This document shows positions 8,968 through 17,631 of a stretch of 64,000 nucleotides of DNA, piece by piece (positions within the stretch are counted from its first letter, which is position 1; each line of letters opens with the position of its first letter). The translations under genes were made by a program, and so were the position numbers. The stretch spans positions 1 to 64,000 of the forward strand of contig JAUHYP010000010.1 of assembly GCA_030426265.1 (NCBI GenBank), given 5' to 3'. The DNA comes from Gammaproteobacteria bacterium (GTDB lineage Bacteria; Pseudomonadota; Gammaproteobacteria; Xanthomonadales; SZUA-36). The notes beneath the pieces were generated by a model. The model was not told the DNA's origin, did not search any database, and worked only from the letters and a program-made list of their open reading frames with translations.

Positions 8968-10130
8968 GAATTCCGCTGGACGACACCGCGCGCGAGTGGT
9001 CGGACACCGCCCGCCGCTTCGCGGAAGACGAGCTGATCCCCTTCGAGGTGGAGGCCGAGATGAACGGCGGCCGCCTGCCAGCGGACGTCGTCGCGCGTCA
9101 CGCCGAGCGGGCCCGGGCGCTGGGTCTCGCTGCCATGGACGTACCGGTGGCGCACGGCGGACTGGGACTGCGCCAGGTGGACCAGGTCGCCGCCTGGGAA
9201 CAGCTCGGGCGTGTGACCAATGCCCTGTGCTGGTGTTTTTCCGAGGCGCAGCGCTGGATGTTCGAGGCCTGCACGCCGGACCAGCTCGAAACCTGGGTGC
9301 TGCCGCTGGTGCGGGGCGAGCGCCGGGAATGCTACGCCATCACCGAGGAGACCTCCGGCTCGGACGTGTCGGTGGCGACCACCGCCCGGCGCGTGGACGG
9401 CGGCTATCGCCTGGACGGGGTGAAGTGGTACGTCACCAGTTTCAACCACGCCGATTTCCTGATCGTGCAGGCCAGGCTGACGGACGGCGCGCACGCCGGC
9501 GAGGACGTGCTGCTGTTCGTGGACGCCGCCAGCGAGGGCATCGAGGTGCTGCGCACGCCGCTGTTCAGCCACACTTTCGACCACCACCACCCGGAGCTGC
9601 GACTGTCCGGAGTGTTCGTCCCGGCCGGCAACCTGATCGGTGAAGAGGGCGGCGGCATGGCCTGGTCGCACGCGTGGTTCCGGCGCGAGCGCCTGATGAT
9701 CGCCGCCCGTTGCTGCGGCGCCATGGCCCGGCTGATCGCCGAGGCCACGGAATTCGCCCGGACACGCGAGGTGAGTGGCGAAACCCTGCTGGACAAGCAG
9801 ATGGTCCAGGCCATGCTGGCCGACAGCGTCACCGACCTGTGGGCGGCGCGGTTGATGGCCTTCGAGACGGCCGCGGCGCACGACCGCGGCGAGGACCTCA
9901 AGGCCCTGCACACGCGCTGCTCGGTGGCCAAGCTGTTCGCCTCGGAAGCCGCCGGCCGGGTGGCCGACCGGGCCCAGCAGATCTTCGGCGGGCGCGGCTA
10001 CCTCCGCGAGAACTGCGCCGAGCGCTTCAGCCGCGAACTGCGCGTGGACCGGATCTGGGAAGGCGCCAGCGAGGTGCAGCGCCTGATCATTGCCCGCCAG
10101 CTCGGCAAGCGCGGGCTGGACGAGATGTAG
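8964..10130 (+). CDS. Acyl-CoA dehydrogenase family protein
   Basis: A 388-residue FAD flavoprotein with the three-domain acyl-CoA dehydrogenase layout. Visible are the middle-domain segment CYAITEETSGSDVSVATTAR that ends the first half (here the core is EETSGSDVS), the C-terminal QIFGGRGYLRE, and DRIWEGASEVQR, where Glu of WEG aligns with the catalytic base of medium-chain enzymes. The true start is the ATG overlapping the TetR stop; the longer upstream open frame is antisense-like extension through the TetR gene. It lies 9 bp before the Rieske gene. Together with the acyl-CoA synthetase on the other strand it indicates a CoA-thioester stage in the pathway. Confidence 0.88.
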   Translation: MRIPLDDTAREWSDTARRFAEDELIPFEVEAEMNGGRLPADVVARHAERARALGLAAMDVPVAHGGLGLRQVDQVAAWEQLGRVTNALCWCFSEAQRWMFEACTPDQLETWVLPLVRGERRECYAITEETSGSDVSVATTARRVDGGYRLDGVKWYVTSFNHADFLIVQARLTDGAHAGEDVLLFVDAASEGIEVLRTPLFSHTFDHHHPELRLSGVFVPAGNLIGEEGGGMAWSHAWFRRERLMIAARCCGAMARLIAEATEFARTREVSGETLLDKQMVQAMLADSVTDLWAARLMAFETAAAHDRGEDLKALHTRCSVAKLFASEAAGRVADRAQQIFGGRGYLRENCAERFSRELRVDRIWEGASEVQRLIIARQLGKRGLDEM

Positions 10131-10139
10131 GATGCCGAC

Positions 10140-11345
10140 ATGAGCAGCGAAGCCGTGGACATCGGGCGCCTGGCCCGGGCCCAGCCGGAAATGCGGGCCC
10201 TGGACCGGGCCTTCTACCAGGACAGCGCCATCTACGAGCGCGAGCTGGAGCGCATCTTCATGCGCTGCTGGCTCTACGCCGGGCACATCAGCGAGATCCC
10301 CCGCGTGGGCGACTGGTTCCTCTACGAACTCGACCGGGAATCGGTGATCGTGATCCGTGCCGCGGAAGACCGGGTGAACGCCCTGGTCAACGTCTGCCGC
10401 CACCGCGGCTCGCGGGTCTGCGTGGAGCGGCGCGGCAGCGGGCGCCGCCTGGTCTGCCGCTATCACGGCTGGACCTACGACGAGAACGGCGCGCTGCGCG
10501 CGGCGGCGCACATGGGCGAAGACTTCGACGCCGGGGACCTGGCGCTCAAGTCCATCCGCTGCGAGCTGATCGCCGGGATGATCTTCCTGAACTTCGCCGG
10601 GGAACCGGCCTCCCTGGAAACGGCGCAGAAGGAACTGGGCGCCTGCCTGGCGCCCTACGACCTGGCCAACGCCCGCGTCGCCCACCGCCAGGACTACCCC
10701 ATGAACGCCAACTGGAAGCTGGCGGTCGAAAACTACTGCGAGTGCTATCACTGTGCGCCGGCGCATCCGGAATACTCCCGTGGCCATGCGCTCGCGCACC
10801 CGAAGGAGAAGAGTCCGGAGGCCTATGAGCGCGTCCACGAAAAGGCCGTGGCCTGCGGCCTCTCCCCGCGGCAACTCGACCGGAAATACCTCGATGCCCC
10901 GGCCTTCGGTGCCGGCTTCGGCTACTACCGCTACCCGATGATCCGCGGGCACCTCACCGGCAGCCGTGACGGGCAGCCGGTGGCGCCGCTGATGGGCGAG
11001 ATCAGTGACTATTTCGGCGGCTGCACCGACCTGGACATCGGGCCGGTGACCTTCGGCCTGGCCTACCCGGACTACGTGGTGCTCTACGCCTTCAAGCCCC
11101 TGGGCCGGGACCGTTCGAATTGCGACATCACCTGGCTGGTGCGCGGTGACGCCGAAGAGGGCAAGGACTACGACCTGCGTGAGCTGACCTGGCTGTGGGA
11201 CGTGACCACCGAGGCCGACAAGCGCATCATCGAGCACAACGCCCGCGGCGTGGCGTCACGCTTCTACGAGCCGGGCCCGCTCAGCCAGATGGAGTACTAC
11301 TCCGCGGCCTTCCTGCGCTGGTACCTCGAGGCGATGAAGGACTGA
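10140..11345 (+). CDS. Rieske oxygenase, alpha subunit (quaternary-ammonium type suspected)
   Basis: A 401-residue ring-hydroxylating oxygenase alpha subunit. The Rieske cluster ligands are Cys86-x-His88 and Cys106-x2-His109. The mononuclear iron site is in the segment ENYCECYHCAPAHPE, with His204 and His209. The residue that bridges the two metal centres is Glu201 where ring dioxygenases have Asp; from memory, Glu is also found in carnitine monooxygenase CntA, and choline and betaine enzymes (CMO, GbcA) are close in overall pattern. This favours oxidation of an N-methylated ammonium compound. No dedicated ferredoxin or reductase gene is visible here, so electrons must come from elsewhere. 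Confidence 0.85.
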   Translation: MSSEAVDIGRLARAQPEMRALDRAFYQDSAIYERELERIFMRCWLYAGHISEIPRVGDWFLYELDRESVIVIRAAEDRVNALVNVCRHRGSRVCVERRGSGRRLVCRYHGWTYDENGALRAAAHMGEDFDAGDLALKSIRCELIAGMIFLNFAGEPASLETAQKELGACLAPYDLANARVAHRQDYPMNANWKLAVENYCECYHCAPAHPEYSRGHALAHPKEKSPEAYERVHEKAVACGLSPRQLDRKYLDAPAFGAGFGYYRYPMIRGHLTGSRDGQPVAPLMGEISDYFGGCTDLDIGPVTFGLAYPDYVVLYAFKPLGRDRSNCDITWLVRGDAEEGKDYDLRELTWLWDVTTEADKRIIEHNARGVASRFYEPGPLSQMEYYSAAFLRWYLEAMKD

Positions 11346-11381
11346 ACGCATCACCGGGGTGGGCGCTGTTCCGTGATCGCC

Positions 11382-12356
11382 CTACTCAGGCTCCGGTTCA
11401 GACGTGCCGGCACTCAGAAAACCGTTCACGTCCAGCCAGTGGATGAATGCTTCGAACCAACGGTTGCTGGTGCGGTCCGGATTTCCGAGGCCAAAACCAT
11501 GGCCGCCGTTCTGATACAGGTGGAACTCGACCGGTCGGCCGGCCTCGAACCAGGATTCGATCACGCCAAACTGACCATTGAAGAGAAAATCATCGGAGGC
11601 GATGACGTTGAACATGGGTGGTGCATCGGTCGGCACTTCGACAGGGCCCATACCGCCATAGATGGGACCGATGAAAGCAAGGTCCATTGACTCGGAATGG
11701 AGCGTGGCGTGCATCGTCAGACCCGCACCAGCGGAAAAGCCGATCATGCCCAGCCGCTTCTTGTCGACGCCCCACTCCTCGGCGCGGTCGACGATCATCG
11801 CGTAGGCGGCCTCGGCGTCTTCCAGCTGCCTGGACAGGTCCCATCGTGGTCGCGGCGGCGGTGCTTCATCACCTTCGGTGTTGGTAGCGTCGGCTGCGGT
11901 GGAGAACAGCTGGTTCATCGAGTCCCTGAATCCATCGAGCGATTCCGGAGTTGGCTGGAGCCGGTACTTGAGAACGAAGGCGGCGATCCCGCGCTCCGCC
12001 AGGGCCTCCGCGACTTCCCAGCCCTCGTTGCCCAGCGACAGCCACCGGAATCCACCGCCCGGCGCCACGATGATGGCCGCGCCATTCGCGACACCCGGTT
12101 CAGGCAGGAAGGGCGTCAGTGTGGCCGTGGAAATGTTTCGCGCCATCGGGTCCCCCCATTGGCGAAACCAGGTTTCAGGCGCCGTCTGGCCCTCGACGCC
12201 GCCGGTGCCGAGCGGGATGGCATTGGGTTCGTCCGGGGTGTCGAGTGGATAGATCGTCCCGTCCTGTGCGACTGCGTTCAGCGATGCGGCCATACCGATC
12301 ATGAACACGCCGATGATGCGTACAGGGATGGAAAGTCCGGATTGCTTGCTGTTCAT
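11382..12356 (-). CDS. Secreted alpha/beta-hydrolase, acetyl-xylan-esterase-like
   Basis: A 324-residue protein with an N-terminal signal peptide (hydrophobic stretch IIGVFMIGMAASLNAVAQ). The mature part is an alpha/beta hydrolase: oxyanion segment APGGGFRWLS, nucleophile elbow GFSAG, acid ASDD, and C-terminal NGGHGFG for the catalytic His. This fits the dienelactone-hydrolase/BD-FAE group of carbohydrate esterases. GGAG lies 7 bases before the ATG. It is the last gene of the five-gene operon starting with the GPH transporter, only 4 bp after the CBM9-like gene, so removal of acetyl or feruloyl groups from oligosaccharides is a reasonable guess. Confidence 0.8.
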   Translation of the reverse strand: MNSKQSGLSIPVRIIGVFMIGMAASLNAVAQDGTIYPLDTPDEPNAIPLGTGGVEGQTAPETWFRQWGDPMARNISTATLTPFLPEPGVANGAAIIVAPGGGFRWLSLGNEGWEVAEALAERGIAAFVLKYRLQPTPESLDGFRDSMNQLFSTAADATNTEGDEAPPPRPRWDLSRQLEDAEAAYAMIVDRAEEWGVDKKRLGMIGFSAGAGLTMHATLHSESMDLAFIGPIYGGMGPVEVPTDAPPMFNVIASDDFLFNGQFGVIESWFEAGRPVEFHLYQNGGHGFGLGNPDRTSNRWFEAFIHWLDVNGFLSAGTSEPEPE

Positions 12357-12360
12357 TGGC

Positions 12361-13146
12361 TTACTCCACCAGGGTGATGCGAGCGAACACGCCCGCGTCG
12401 ATGTAGCCGCGGTTGCGGTCGCCCTCCACCGGTTCCACCACCACGTCGCCGTAGAAGTGCTCGCGGCCCGCCGGGCTGTCGGCGTCGCAATAAGCCAGCA
12501 TGAAGCCCATCACCTTGCCGGCTTCCAGGGTTCGCGGTGCGGCCTGTGGCCGATTCGGGTCGTCGTGGAAGTCGTCGCCGAAGACGGTGATCGCCACTTC
12601 CCAGACCACCGGGTACGGCGACGTTCCGGAGCGCTGCCAGCGCGACTCGACCATCTCCGGGTAGGTGCGCACGTATCGTTGCCCCAGGGCTTCGTCCTCG
12701 GCGCTGCGGTAGGGCCCGATGTCCGCGGACTGGTTGTCCAGCGAGATGTGCTGGGCAAAGGCGTTGTAGCTGGTCAGGTGGTCACCGCCGCTGGCATCCT
12801 CGTCCAGGAAGAATTCCAGGGCGTCGTCCTCCCAGTAACGCTCCAGCGGGTCGGGGTGGCCGTCCACCAGCACGTCGTCCGTGATCTCGGCCAGCAGGTA
12901 GAGCTTCTCGGGGGTCCACACCAGTTTGTAGCGGCCGGAAAAGTCCTCCGGCGTGGTCGCCACGCCCCACATGAGTTGGTCCATGGGGCGCCATTCCGCC
13001 CGGTCCCAGGCGGCGTCGTCGGCCACACCGTCGATCGCCGGTGCGGCGTCCACCCGGCCCACGTCCCATGCGTCCGCCAGGGCCGTCGCTGGGGCCGCTG
13101 CCGGCGCGAGCAGTCCGGCCAGCACCAGGGCGCGCCAGTGCCTCAT
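12361..13146 (-). CDS. Secreted CBM9-like carbohydrate-binding protein
   Basis: A 261-residue protein with a signal peptide (WRALVLAGLLAPAAAPATALA) and one family-9-like carbohydrate-binding/DOMON-type beta-sandwich. Typical elements are AAPAIDGVADDAAWDRAEW, KLVWTPEKLYLLAEITDD, YWEDDALEFFLDEDASGG and the final GYIDAGVFARITL. No catalytic domain is present. It overlaps the gluconokinase stop by 4 bp. As a periplasmic or outer-membrane sugar-binding protein it may deliver oligosaccharides or oxidised sugars; the ligand is unknown. In-frame sequence upstream of this ATG belongs to the kinase region and is not part of the protein. Confidence 0.8.
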   Translation of the reverse strand: MRHWRALVLAGLLAPAAAPATALADAWDVGRVDAAPAIDGVADDAAWDRAEWRPMDQLMWGVATTPEDFSGRYKLVWTPEKLYLLAEITDDVLVDGHPDPLERYWEDDALEFFLDEDASGGDHLTSYNAFAQHISLDNQSADIGPYRSAEDEALGQRYVRTYPEMVESRWQRSGTSPYPVVWEVAITVFGDDFHDDPNRPQAAPRTLEAGKVMGFMLAYCDADSPAGREHFYGDVVVEPVEGDRNRGYIDAGVFARITLVE

Positions 13147-13673
13147 GCGCCGATCCGCTCGGCCAGGAACTCGGCCAGTTGCACGAGGGCGTCGTCGCGA
13201 AGCGATTCCGGCGGCCGGCGCAGGTCCAGGTCGATCACGTCGGTCTCCCCGGTGGTGTCCTGCAGGGCCGCCAGCTGGCTGCGCAGCAGGCTGGGGGGCA
13301 TGAAGTGGCCGGGTCGGTGCGCGAGCCGCTGTTCGATCAGTTCCGCGGGGCCGGACAGGCGCAGGAAACGGGTGTCGAAGCCGCAGGCGCGCAACTGGTC
13401 GCGATGGGCGCGGCGCAGGCCGCTGTGCGCCAGCACGCAGGAGGCGCCGGTGCCCGCCAGCCATTCGAGTTCGCGGGTCACGGCGTCCATCCAGGGGGCG
13501 CGCATCTCGTCGGTCAGGGGCTGGCCGGCGGCCATCCACTGGCGGTTCTCGCGGCTGTGGAAGGTGTCGGCCTCGATGTATCGCCATTCCAGGATTTCGG
13601 CCAGTCCACGGGCCAGCGTGCTCTTGCCGGCGCCGGCCACGCCCATGCACACGATCATGCAGGGTGTGCTCAT
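13143..13673 (-). CDS. gntK: Gluconokinase
   Basis: A 176-residue P-loop kinase of the usual gluconokinase length. Walker A is GVAGAGKST (residues 11-19), followed by IEADTFHSRENRQWMAAGQPLTDEMR and later HFMPPSLLRSQLAALQ, all characteristic of GntK. It phosphorylates D-gluconate to 6-phosphogluconate in the cytoplasm for the Entner-Doudoroff or pentose phosphate route. It overlaps the GH94 stop by 4 bp (ATGA) and the CBM9 start by 4 bp. Directly following a GH94 enzyme with cellobionate-type residues, it most simply consumes the gluconate that enzyme releases. Confidence 0.92.
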   Translation of the reverse strand: MSTPCMIVCMGVAGAGKSTLARGLAEILEWRYIEADTFHSRENRQWMAAGQPLTDEMRAPWMDAVTRELEWLAGTGASCVLAHSGLRRAHRDQLRACGFDTRFLRLSGPAELIEQRLAHRPGHFMPPSLLRSQLAALQDTTGETDVIDLDLRRPPESLRDDALVQLAEFLAERIGA

Positions 13674-16075
13674 GGCCCGTTCGGCGTCGCGGGCAGCGTG
13701 ACCTCGAGCCGGTGCTCCGCGCCCGGCTGGATGTCGGTGATCAGGGGATGTTCCAGTGCCTGTCCGTTCAGGCTGAGCATGGTCGTACATGTTGTCTTTG
13801 TCCTCTTGTAATGCACGTCGAAGCGGGCGCCGCGAAACAGGCGCCGCACACGGGCGGTCTCCCAGTCGGCCGGCAGGGCGGGCCGTACCTCGAGACCCGC
13901 CGGACACCCCCGAAGCCCGAACAGGTCCTCGACCAGGATGCGGTAGAACCAGCTGGCCGTGCCCGTGTGGAACAGCTGGCTGGAGCGGCCGGCGGTGCGA
14001 GGATGCAGCCGGCCGGCGCCACGGTAATAGTTGGGAACGAACACGGGTAACTGGCCGCGGCGCACCAGGTCTTCCTCGCCGGGCCCCGGCAGCATGCGCC
14101 GCAGCTGTGTCCAGGCGCGCTCTCCCTCGCCGGCCCGGTACAGGGCGTGAACCAGGAAGGCGCAGGCGTGATTGTAAACCGAACCGTTCTCCGCGCAGCC
14201 CGGAAACTTCTGCGTGACCCGGCCGACATCCGGGACCAGGCCGGTGTAGGCGGGGCCCAGCATCTGCATGCCGTGGGGTGTGTCGAGGTGTTCGTCCAGG
14301 GCCTCCAGGATGCGCGTGCGCTGGTCCGCGTCCGCCACGCCCGAGAGCAGGGCCCAGCTCTGGGGATTGAGCCAGATGCGGCCTTCGGTCTCGCTGGCCA
14401 CGCCGAAGGCGCGCCCTTCGTCGGTGATGCCGCGGCAGAACCAGTCGCCGTCCCAGCAGTGTTCCTGGATGGCGGCGTGCATGGCGTCCGCGCCGGCCGC
14501 CAGTTCCGCGGCCACGGCCTCCTCGCCCTTGGTCGAGGCGATCCCGCACCAGATGCGCAGGGCGTGCACGGTGGCCAGCGACAACCAGGTGGAGACCCCG
14601 CGCCCCTTCGGGCCGGCCATGTTCAGGGGATCACACCAGTCGCCCTGGTTGATCAGGCTGAGTCCGCGCGGGTCGCGGTGCGCCAGCAGCCAGCGCATGG
14701 CCAGCGTGACACGCTCGAAGACCGTGCGTGGCCGGTCGTCGGCGCGCGAGCGGATCGGCTCGTCCAGGAAGGCCAGGTCGCCGGACTCGTCCAGGTAGGG
14801 CGCCAGGCACAGGGGCAGCCAGGCGCAGTGGTCCATGTGCGGGACCTCGTTGATGTACTTCAGCCGTGCACCCGGGTTGAGCAGGATGCCCTCGGGCATG
14901 CCGCCGTCCGGCCGTTGCTGACCGAGGGCGAAGGCCAGGGTCTCGCGGGCCCGGGCCGGCTCCAGGTAGACCATCCCCATGGCGTCCTGCAGGTAGTTGC
15001 GGGTCTGGGGGTCCGTGGTCAGCCGGTGCGTGTCGGCGTGGTAGAACACCTGGCGGTCCAGCCAGTGGTTGGCGAAGGCGTCGAAATCGGCATCCGGAGT
15101 CTCCTGTCGCAGGCAGCCGGCGCCGCCGGCCAGGTAGGCCTCGGTTTCCGTCCGCGCCCGCTCGAAGGCGCCATCCACCAGCCAGTGGCGGCGCAGCCGG
15201 TCGATGTCGGCGTCGTCATGGGCCGGGCCGAACAGGAAGCGCCAGCGCAGTTCCTCACCCGGCTCCAGGGTCACCCGGTATTGCAGCGCGGCCAGCGGGG
15301 TCTCGTAGATGGCCTCGCCGCCGGCCAGGGTCTCCGGCCCCAGGGCGCTGGGCGCGTGCCAGCCGCCTTCGCCTTCGAAGGCTTCCAGGGACGCTTCCCA
15401 GGCGTCCGGCGCCCGGTCAGGCGCGAGGAAGGTGAGGTCCTTGAGTTCCTTCACCCGCGCCCAGTCCTCCAGGCGCTGGTAGGGCGTGACGGAACGGGCC
15501 ACCAGGGCGCCGTTGGCCGGCTCCCAGGCCGCCGACTGGTTCATCCAGCTCATGTAGCCGATGCTGAAGCAGGGATAGACGGACAGCTGGCGGGGCATGT
15601 CCCCCGTGTTGCGCAGGCGCAGCGTCCACAGCTCGATCACTTCTTCCATCGGCAGGCGCAGGGTCAGCCGCGACTCGATGCCGTCCTGGCGGGCCCGCCA
15701 GCGCACCCGTCCCGGTTCGACCTCGAAGCGGAATTCCTCCAGGGGCCGGCGCAGGGGCTCGTGGGGCAGCGACCAGCATTCGCCGTCCTCGTTCCGGACG
15801 ATGACGTATCGGCCCGGGTGGTGCGCGTAGTGGGGCACCTCCGGCTGCAGGAAGATCTTCGCTTCGAGGAAGGGGGCGTGCGCGTAGGCGCTGGGCTCGG
15901 GCTGCAGGTGGCGCGCCAGCACGTAGCCGCGGCAGTTCACCTGCAGGACCATGCGCCGGTTCCACAGAAAGCCGCTGGCCCGCGGCAGCGCGGTCGGGCT
16001 GTGCAGCACCACTCGGGCGCCTTCCAGTTCGCGGCTGAGCAGTTCGCTGGCCATGGCGTCAGGAACCGGGGGCAT
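13670..16075 (-). CDS. GH94 glycoside phosphorylase, probable cellobionic acid phosphorylase
   Basis: An 801-residue inverting phosphorylase of family GH94, matching cellobiose and chitobiose phosphorylases over its full length: N-terminal beta-sandwich, then an (alpha/alpha)6 barrel with GDWCDPLN (general-acid region, Asp479/Asp482) and a C-terminal beta-sandwich. In the acceptor-site loop the sequence reads GRVTQKFPGCAENGS, with Arg619 and Lys623. From memory, an Arg and Lys four residues apart (Arg609/Lys613 in the Saccharophagus enzyme) bind the carboxylate of gluconate in cellobionic acid phosphorylase. Expected reaction: cellobionate + phosphate to glucose-1-phosphate + gluconate. The next gene is gluconokinase. 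The start at 16075 has GAGGAG upstream; Met8 is the alternative. Confidence 0.8.
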   Translation of the reverse strand: MPPVPDAMASELLSRELEGARVVLHSPTALPRASGFLWNRRMVLQVNCRGYVLARHLQPEPSAYAHAPFLEAKIFLQPEVPHYAHHPGRYVIVRNEDGECWSLPHEPLRRPLEEFRFEVEPGRVRWRARQDGIESRLTLRLPMEEVIELWTLRLRNTGDMPRQLSVYPCFSIGYMSWMNQSAAWEPANGALVARSVTPYQRLEDWARVKELKDLTFLAPDRAPDAWEASLEAFEGEGGWHAPSALGPETLAGGEAIYETPLAALQYRVTLEPGEELRWRFLFGPAHDDADIDRLRRHWLVDGAFERARTETEAYLAGGAGCLRQETPDADFDAFANHWLDRQVFYHADTHRLTTDPQTRNYLQDAMGMVYLEPARARETLAFALGQQRPDGGMPEGILLNPGARLKYINEVPHMDHCAWLPLCLAPYLDESGDLAFLDEPIRSRADDRPRTVFERVTLAMRWLLAHRDPRGLSLINQGDWCDPLNMAGPKGRGVSTWLSLATVHALRIWCGIASTKGEEAVAAELAAGADAMHAAIQEHCWDGDWFCRGITDEGRAFGVASETEGRIWLNPQSWALLSGVADADQRTRILEALDEHLDTPHGMQMLGPAYTGLVPDVGRVTQKFPGCAENGSVYNHACAFLVHALYRAGEGERAWTQLRRMLPGPGEEDLVRRGQLPVFVPNYYRGAGRLHPRTAGRSSQLFHTGTASWFYRILVEDLFGLRGCPAGLEVRPALPADWETARVRRLFRGARFDVHYKRTKTTCTTMLSLNGQALEHPLITDIQPGAEHRLEVTLPATPNGP

Positions 16076-17444
16076 GGCTGCGCTCCTCGAGTTCGTGCTG
16101 CAGGCGTTCGAGCTGCTCGCCGGTTAGGTCGTAGAAGGCGATCACACCCACCGCCAGCAGTGCGAAGGCTCCCGGCACGGCGGTCTGCAGCAGGGCGATG
16201 CCCTGCTGGGACGCGCCGGTCTGAGCCTGGTTGGCCACGTAGCCGATGGCCGCCAGCACCCAGAGCATACCGGCCGACCCCAGCGACCCGCCGAGCTTCT
16301 GCGCGAACGTGGCGGCGGAGAAGGTCATGGCCGTGGCGCGACGGCCGGTCTTCCACTCGTTGTAGTCCGCGGTGTCGGCGTACATCGACCAGGTCAGGGG
16401 CGATTTCGGCCCCAGGCAGAGGCTGATCAGGATGTTGAGGGTGAACATGGCCCAGATCATGTCGCGGGGCACGAAGTAGAAGATCACCGACAGCACGCCG
16501 ACCAGGCCCATGAGGATCATCAGCAGCCTGGCCTTGTCCACGTAGCGGGTCATGACCGGCGCCAGCACGGCCCCGGCCGCGTAGGCCAGCATCTGCCAGA
16601 GCAGGTAGTTCGGCAGCAGGTCCGGCCGCTCGACGTAGTAGTGGAAGTAGTAGTACGCCGATCCGCTGCGCATGGTGAAGGTCATCATGATGACCATCGC
16701 CAGGATGAACAGGATCACCCAGGGCCGGTTGCTCAGCAGGTCGCGCAGGTCTTCCAGGGGATGGGTCTTCTGCGCCGGTGGCGGCTGGATCCGTTCCTTC
16801 GTGGCGAGGAAGGTGATGGCGAAGATGGTCGCGGCCACCAGGCCGTACAGCACCATCGTCATCTGCCAGCCACGGATGTCGTCGCCGCCCCCGAACCAGG
16901 CCACCAGCGGCAGGGTGTACTTGTTCACCAGGGCGCCGCCGGTGAAGGCGAAGACGAAGCGGGCGCTGACCAGGGTGGTGCGCTCCTGCGTGTTCGCCGT
17001 CATCACGCCGGACAGGGCCGAGTAGGGCGTGTTCAGCACCGTGTACAGCAGCATCAGCATGGAATAGGTGGCGTAGGCCCAGATCAGCTTGCCGCCCTCG
17101 CCCAGGTCCGGGGTGGTGAAGGTCAGCACCCCGGCCCCCGCCATCGGCAGGCCGGCGTAGATCAGCCAAGGCCGGAACTTGCCGAAGCGTGTGCGCGTCC
17201 GGTCGGCGACGGCGCCCATCAGGGGGTCGGTGAAGGCGTCGATGATGCGCGTGACGAACATCATGGTGCCGGCCGCCGCCGCCGAGATGCCGAACACGTC
17301 GGTGTAGAAGGCCGCCAGGAAGGAGGCGATGGTCGTCCAGTAGAAATTGAAGCCGAGATCGCCCAGGCCGTAGCCCAGCTTCTCGCGCCAGCGCAAGCGG
17401 GTCAGCCGACTCGATGTCGCTTCAAGGTCCTGAATTTGAGCCAT
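16059..17444 (-). CDS. GPH-family sugar/cation symporter (MFS fold)
   Basis: A 461-residue inner-membrane transporter with about 12 hydrophobic segments. It opens with LRWREKLGYGLGDLGFNFYW and contains DAFTDPLMGAVADRTRTRFGKFRPW, the hallmark of glycoside-pentoside-hexuronide symporters. The start chosen here is the ATG at 17444; the longer open frame upstream runs into the divergent promoter region and lacks membrane character. First gene of the operon with GH94 and gluconokinase, whose start it overlaps by 17 bp, so the cargo is probably the disaccharide or aldobionate split by GH94. The opposite flank is the divergent GH3 gene. Confidence 0.88.
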   Translation of the reverse strand: MAQIQDLEATSSRLTRLRWREKLGYGLGDLGFNFYWTTIASFLAAFYTDVFGISAAAAGTMMFVTRIIDAFTDPLMGAVADRTRTRFGKFRPWLIYAGLPMAGAGVLTFTTPDLGEGGKLIWAYATYSMLMLLYTVLNTPYSALSGVMTANTQERTTLVSARFVFAFTGGALVNKYTLPLVAWFGGGDDIRGWQMTMVLYGLVAATIFAITFLATKERIQPPPAQKTHPLEDLRDLLSNRPWVILFILAMVIMMTFTMRSGSAYYYFHYYVERPDLLPNYLLWQMLAYAAGAVLAPVMTRYVDKARLLMILMGLVGVLSVIFYFVPRDMIWAMFTLNILISLCLGPKSPLTWSMYADTADYNEWKTGRRATAMTFSAATFAQKLGGSLGSAGMLWVLAAIGYVANQAQTGASQQGIALLQTAVPGAFALLAVGVIAFYDLTGEQLERLQHELEERSHAPGS

Positions 17445-17499
17445 TAAATTGCCCGGGATCTGTTCTGGTTCTGGTTTCTGGCCGGGAGCCGATCGGCCA

Positions 17500-17514
17500 T
17501 GACAGCGCTTGACA
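17500..17514. promoter_or_regulatory. TGACAGCGCT half-operator overlapping TTGACA
   Basis: The divergent region between the GPH transporter and the GH3 gene contains TGACAGCGCTTGACA. The first ten bases match the LacI-type site found at 35824, and the last six form a consensus -35 hexamer (17509-17514). No good -10 was found at the right distance, and the second operator half is not symmetric, so this is tentative. Confidence 0.35.
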
Positions 17515-17631
17515 TTTTGGGCTAGACTGCACCGGATTGCAAAACGAATCAAGCCTGCGCCCACCGCGGCCCCGCGGTGCACCGGCTCCGGCGCCGGGCG
17601 AACCACAACGACGAGCACGAGGAACCGACCC

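Noticed and set aside
8931-11237. 768-residue minus-strand open frame opposite acyl-CoA dehydrogenase and Rieske genes
   Set aside because: High-GC shadow: low-complexity Gly/Ala/His/Arg sequence, no domain, and fully covered by two well-supported plus-strand genes.
14147-16426. 759-residue plus-strand open frame
   Set aside because: Antisense to the GH94 phosphorylase, which has complete family motifs.
17509-17631. N-terminal extension of the GH3 protein from ATG 17509
   Set aside because: The extra 41 residues are Thr/Arg-rich, precede a normal signal peptide, and the TTGACA box lies over this ATG; GTG at 17632 has a good ribosome site.
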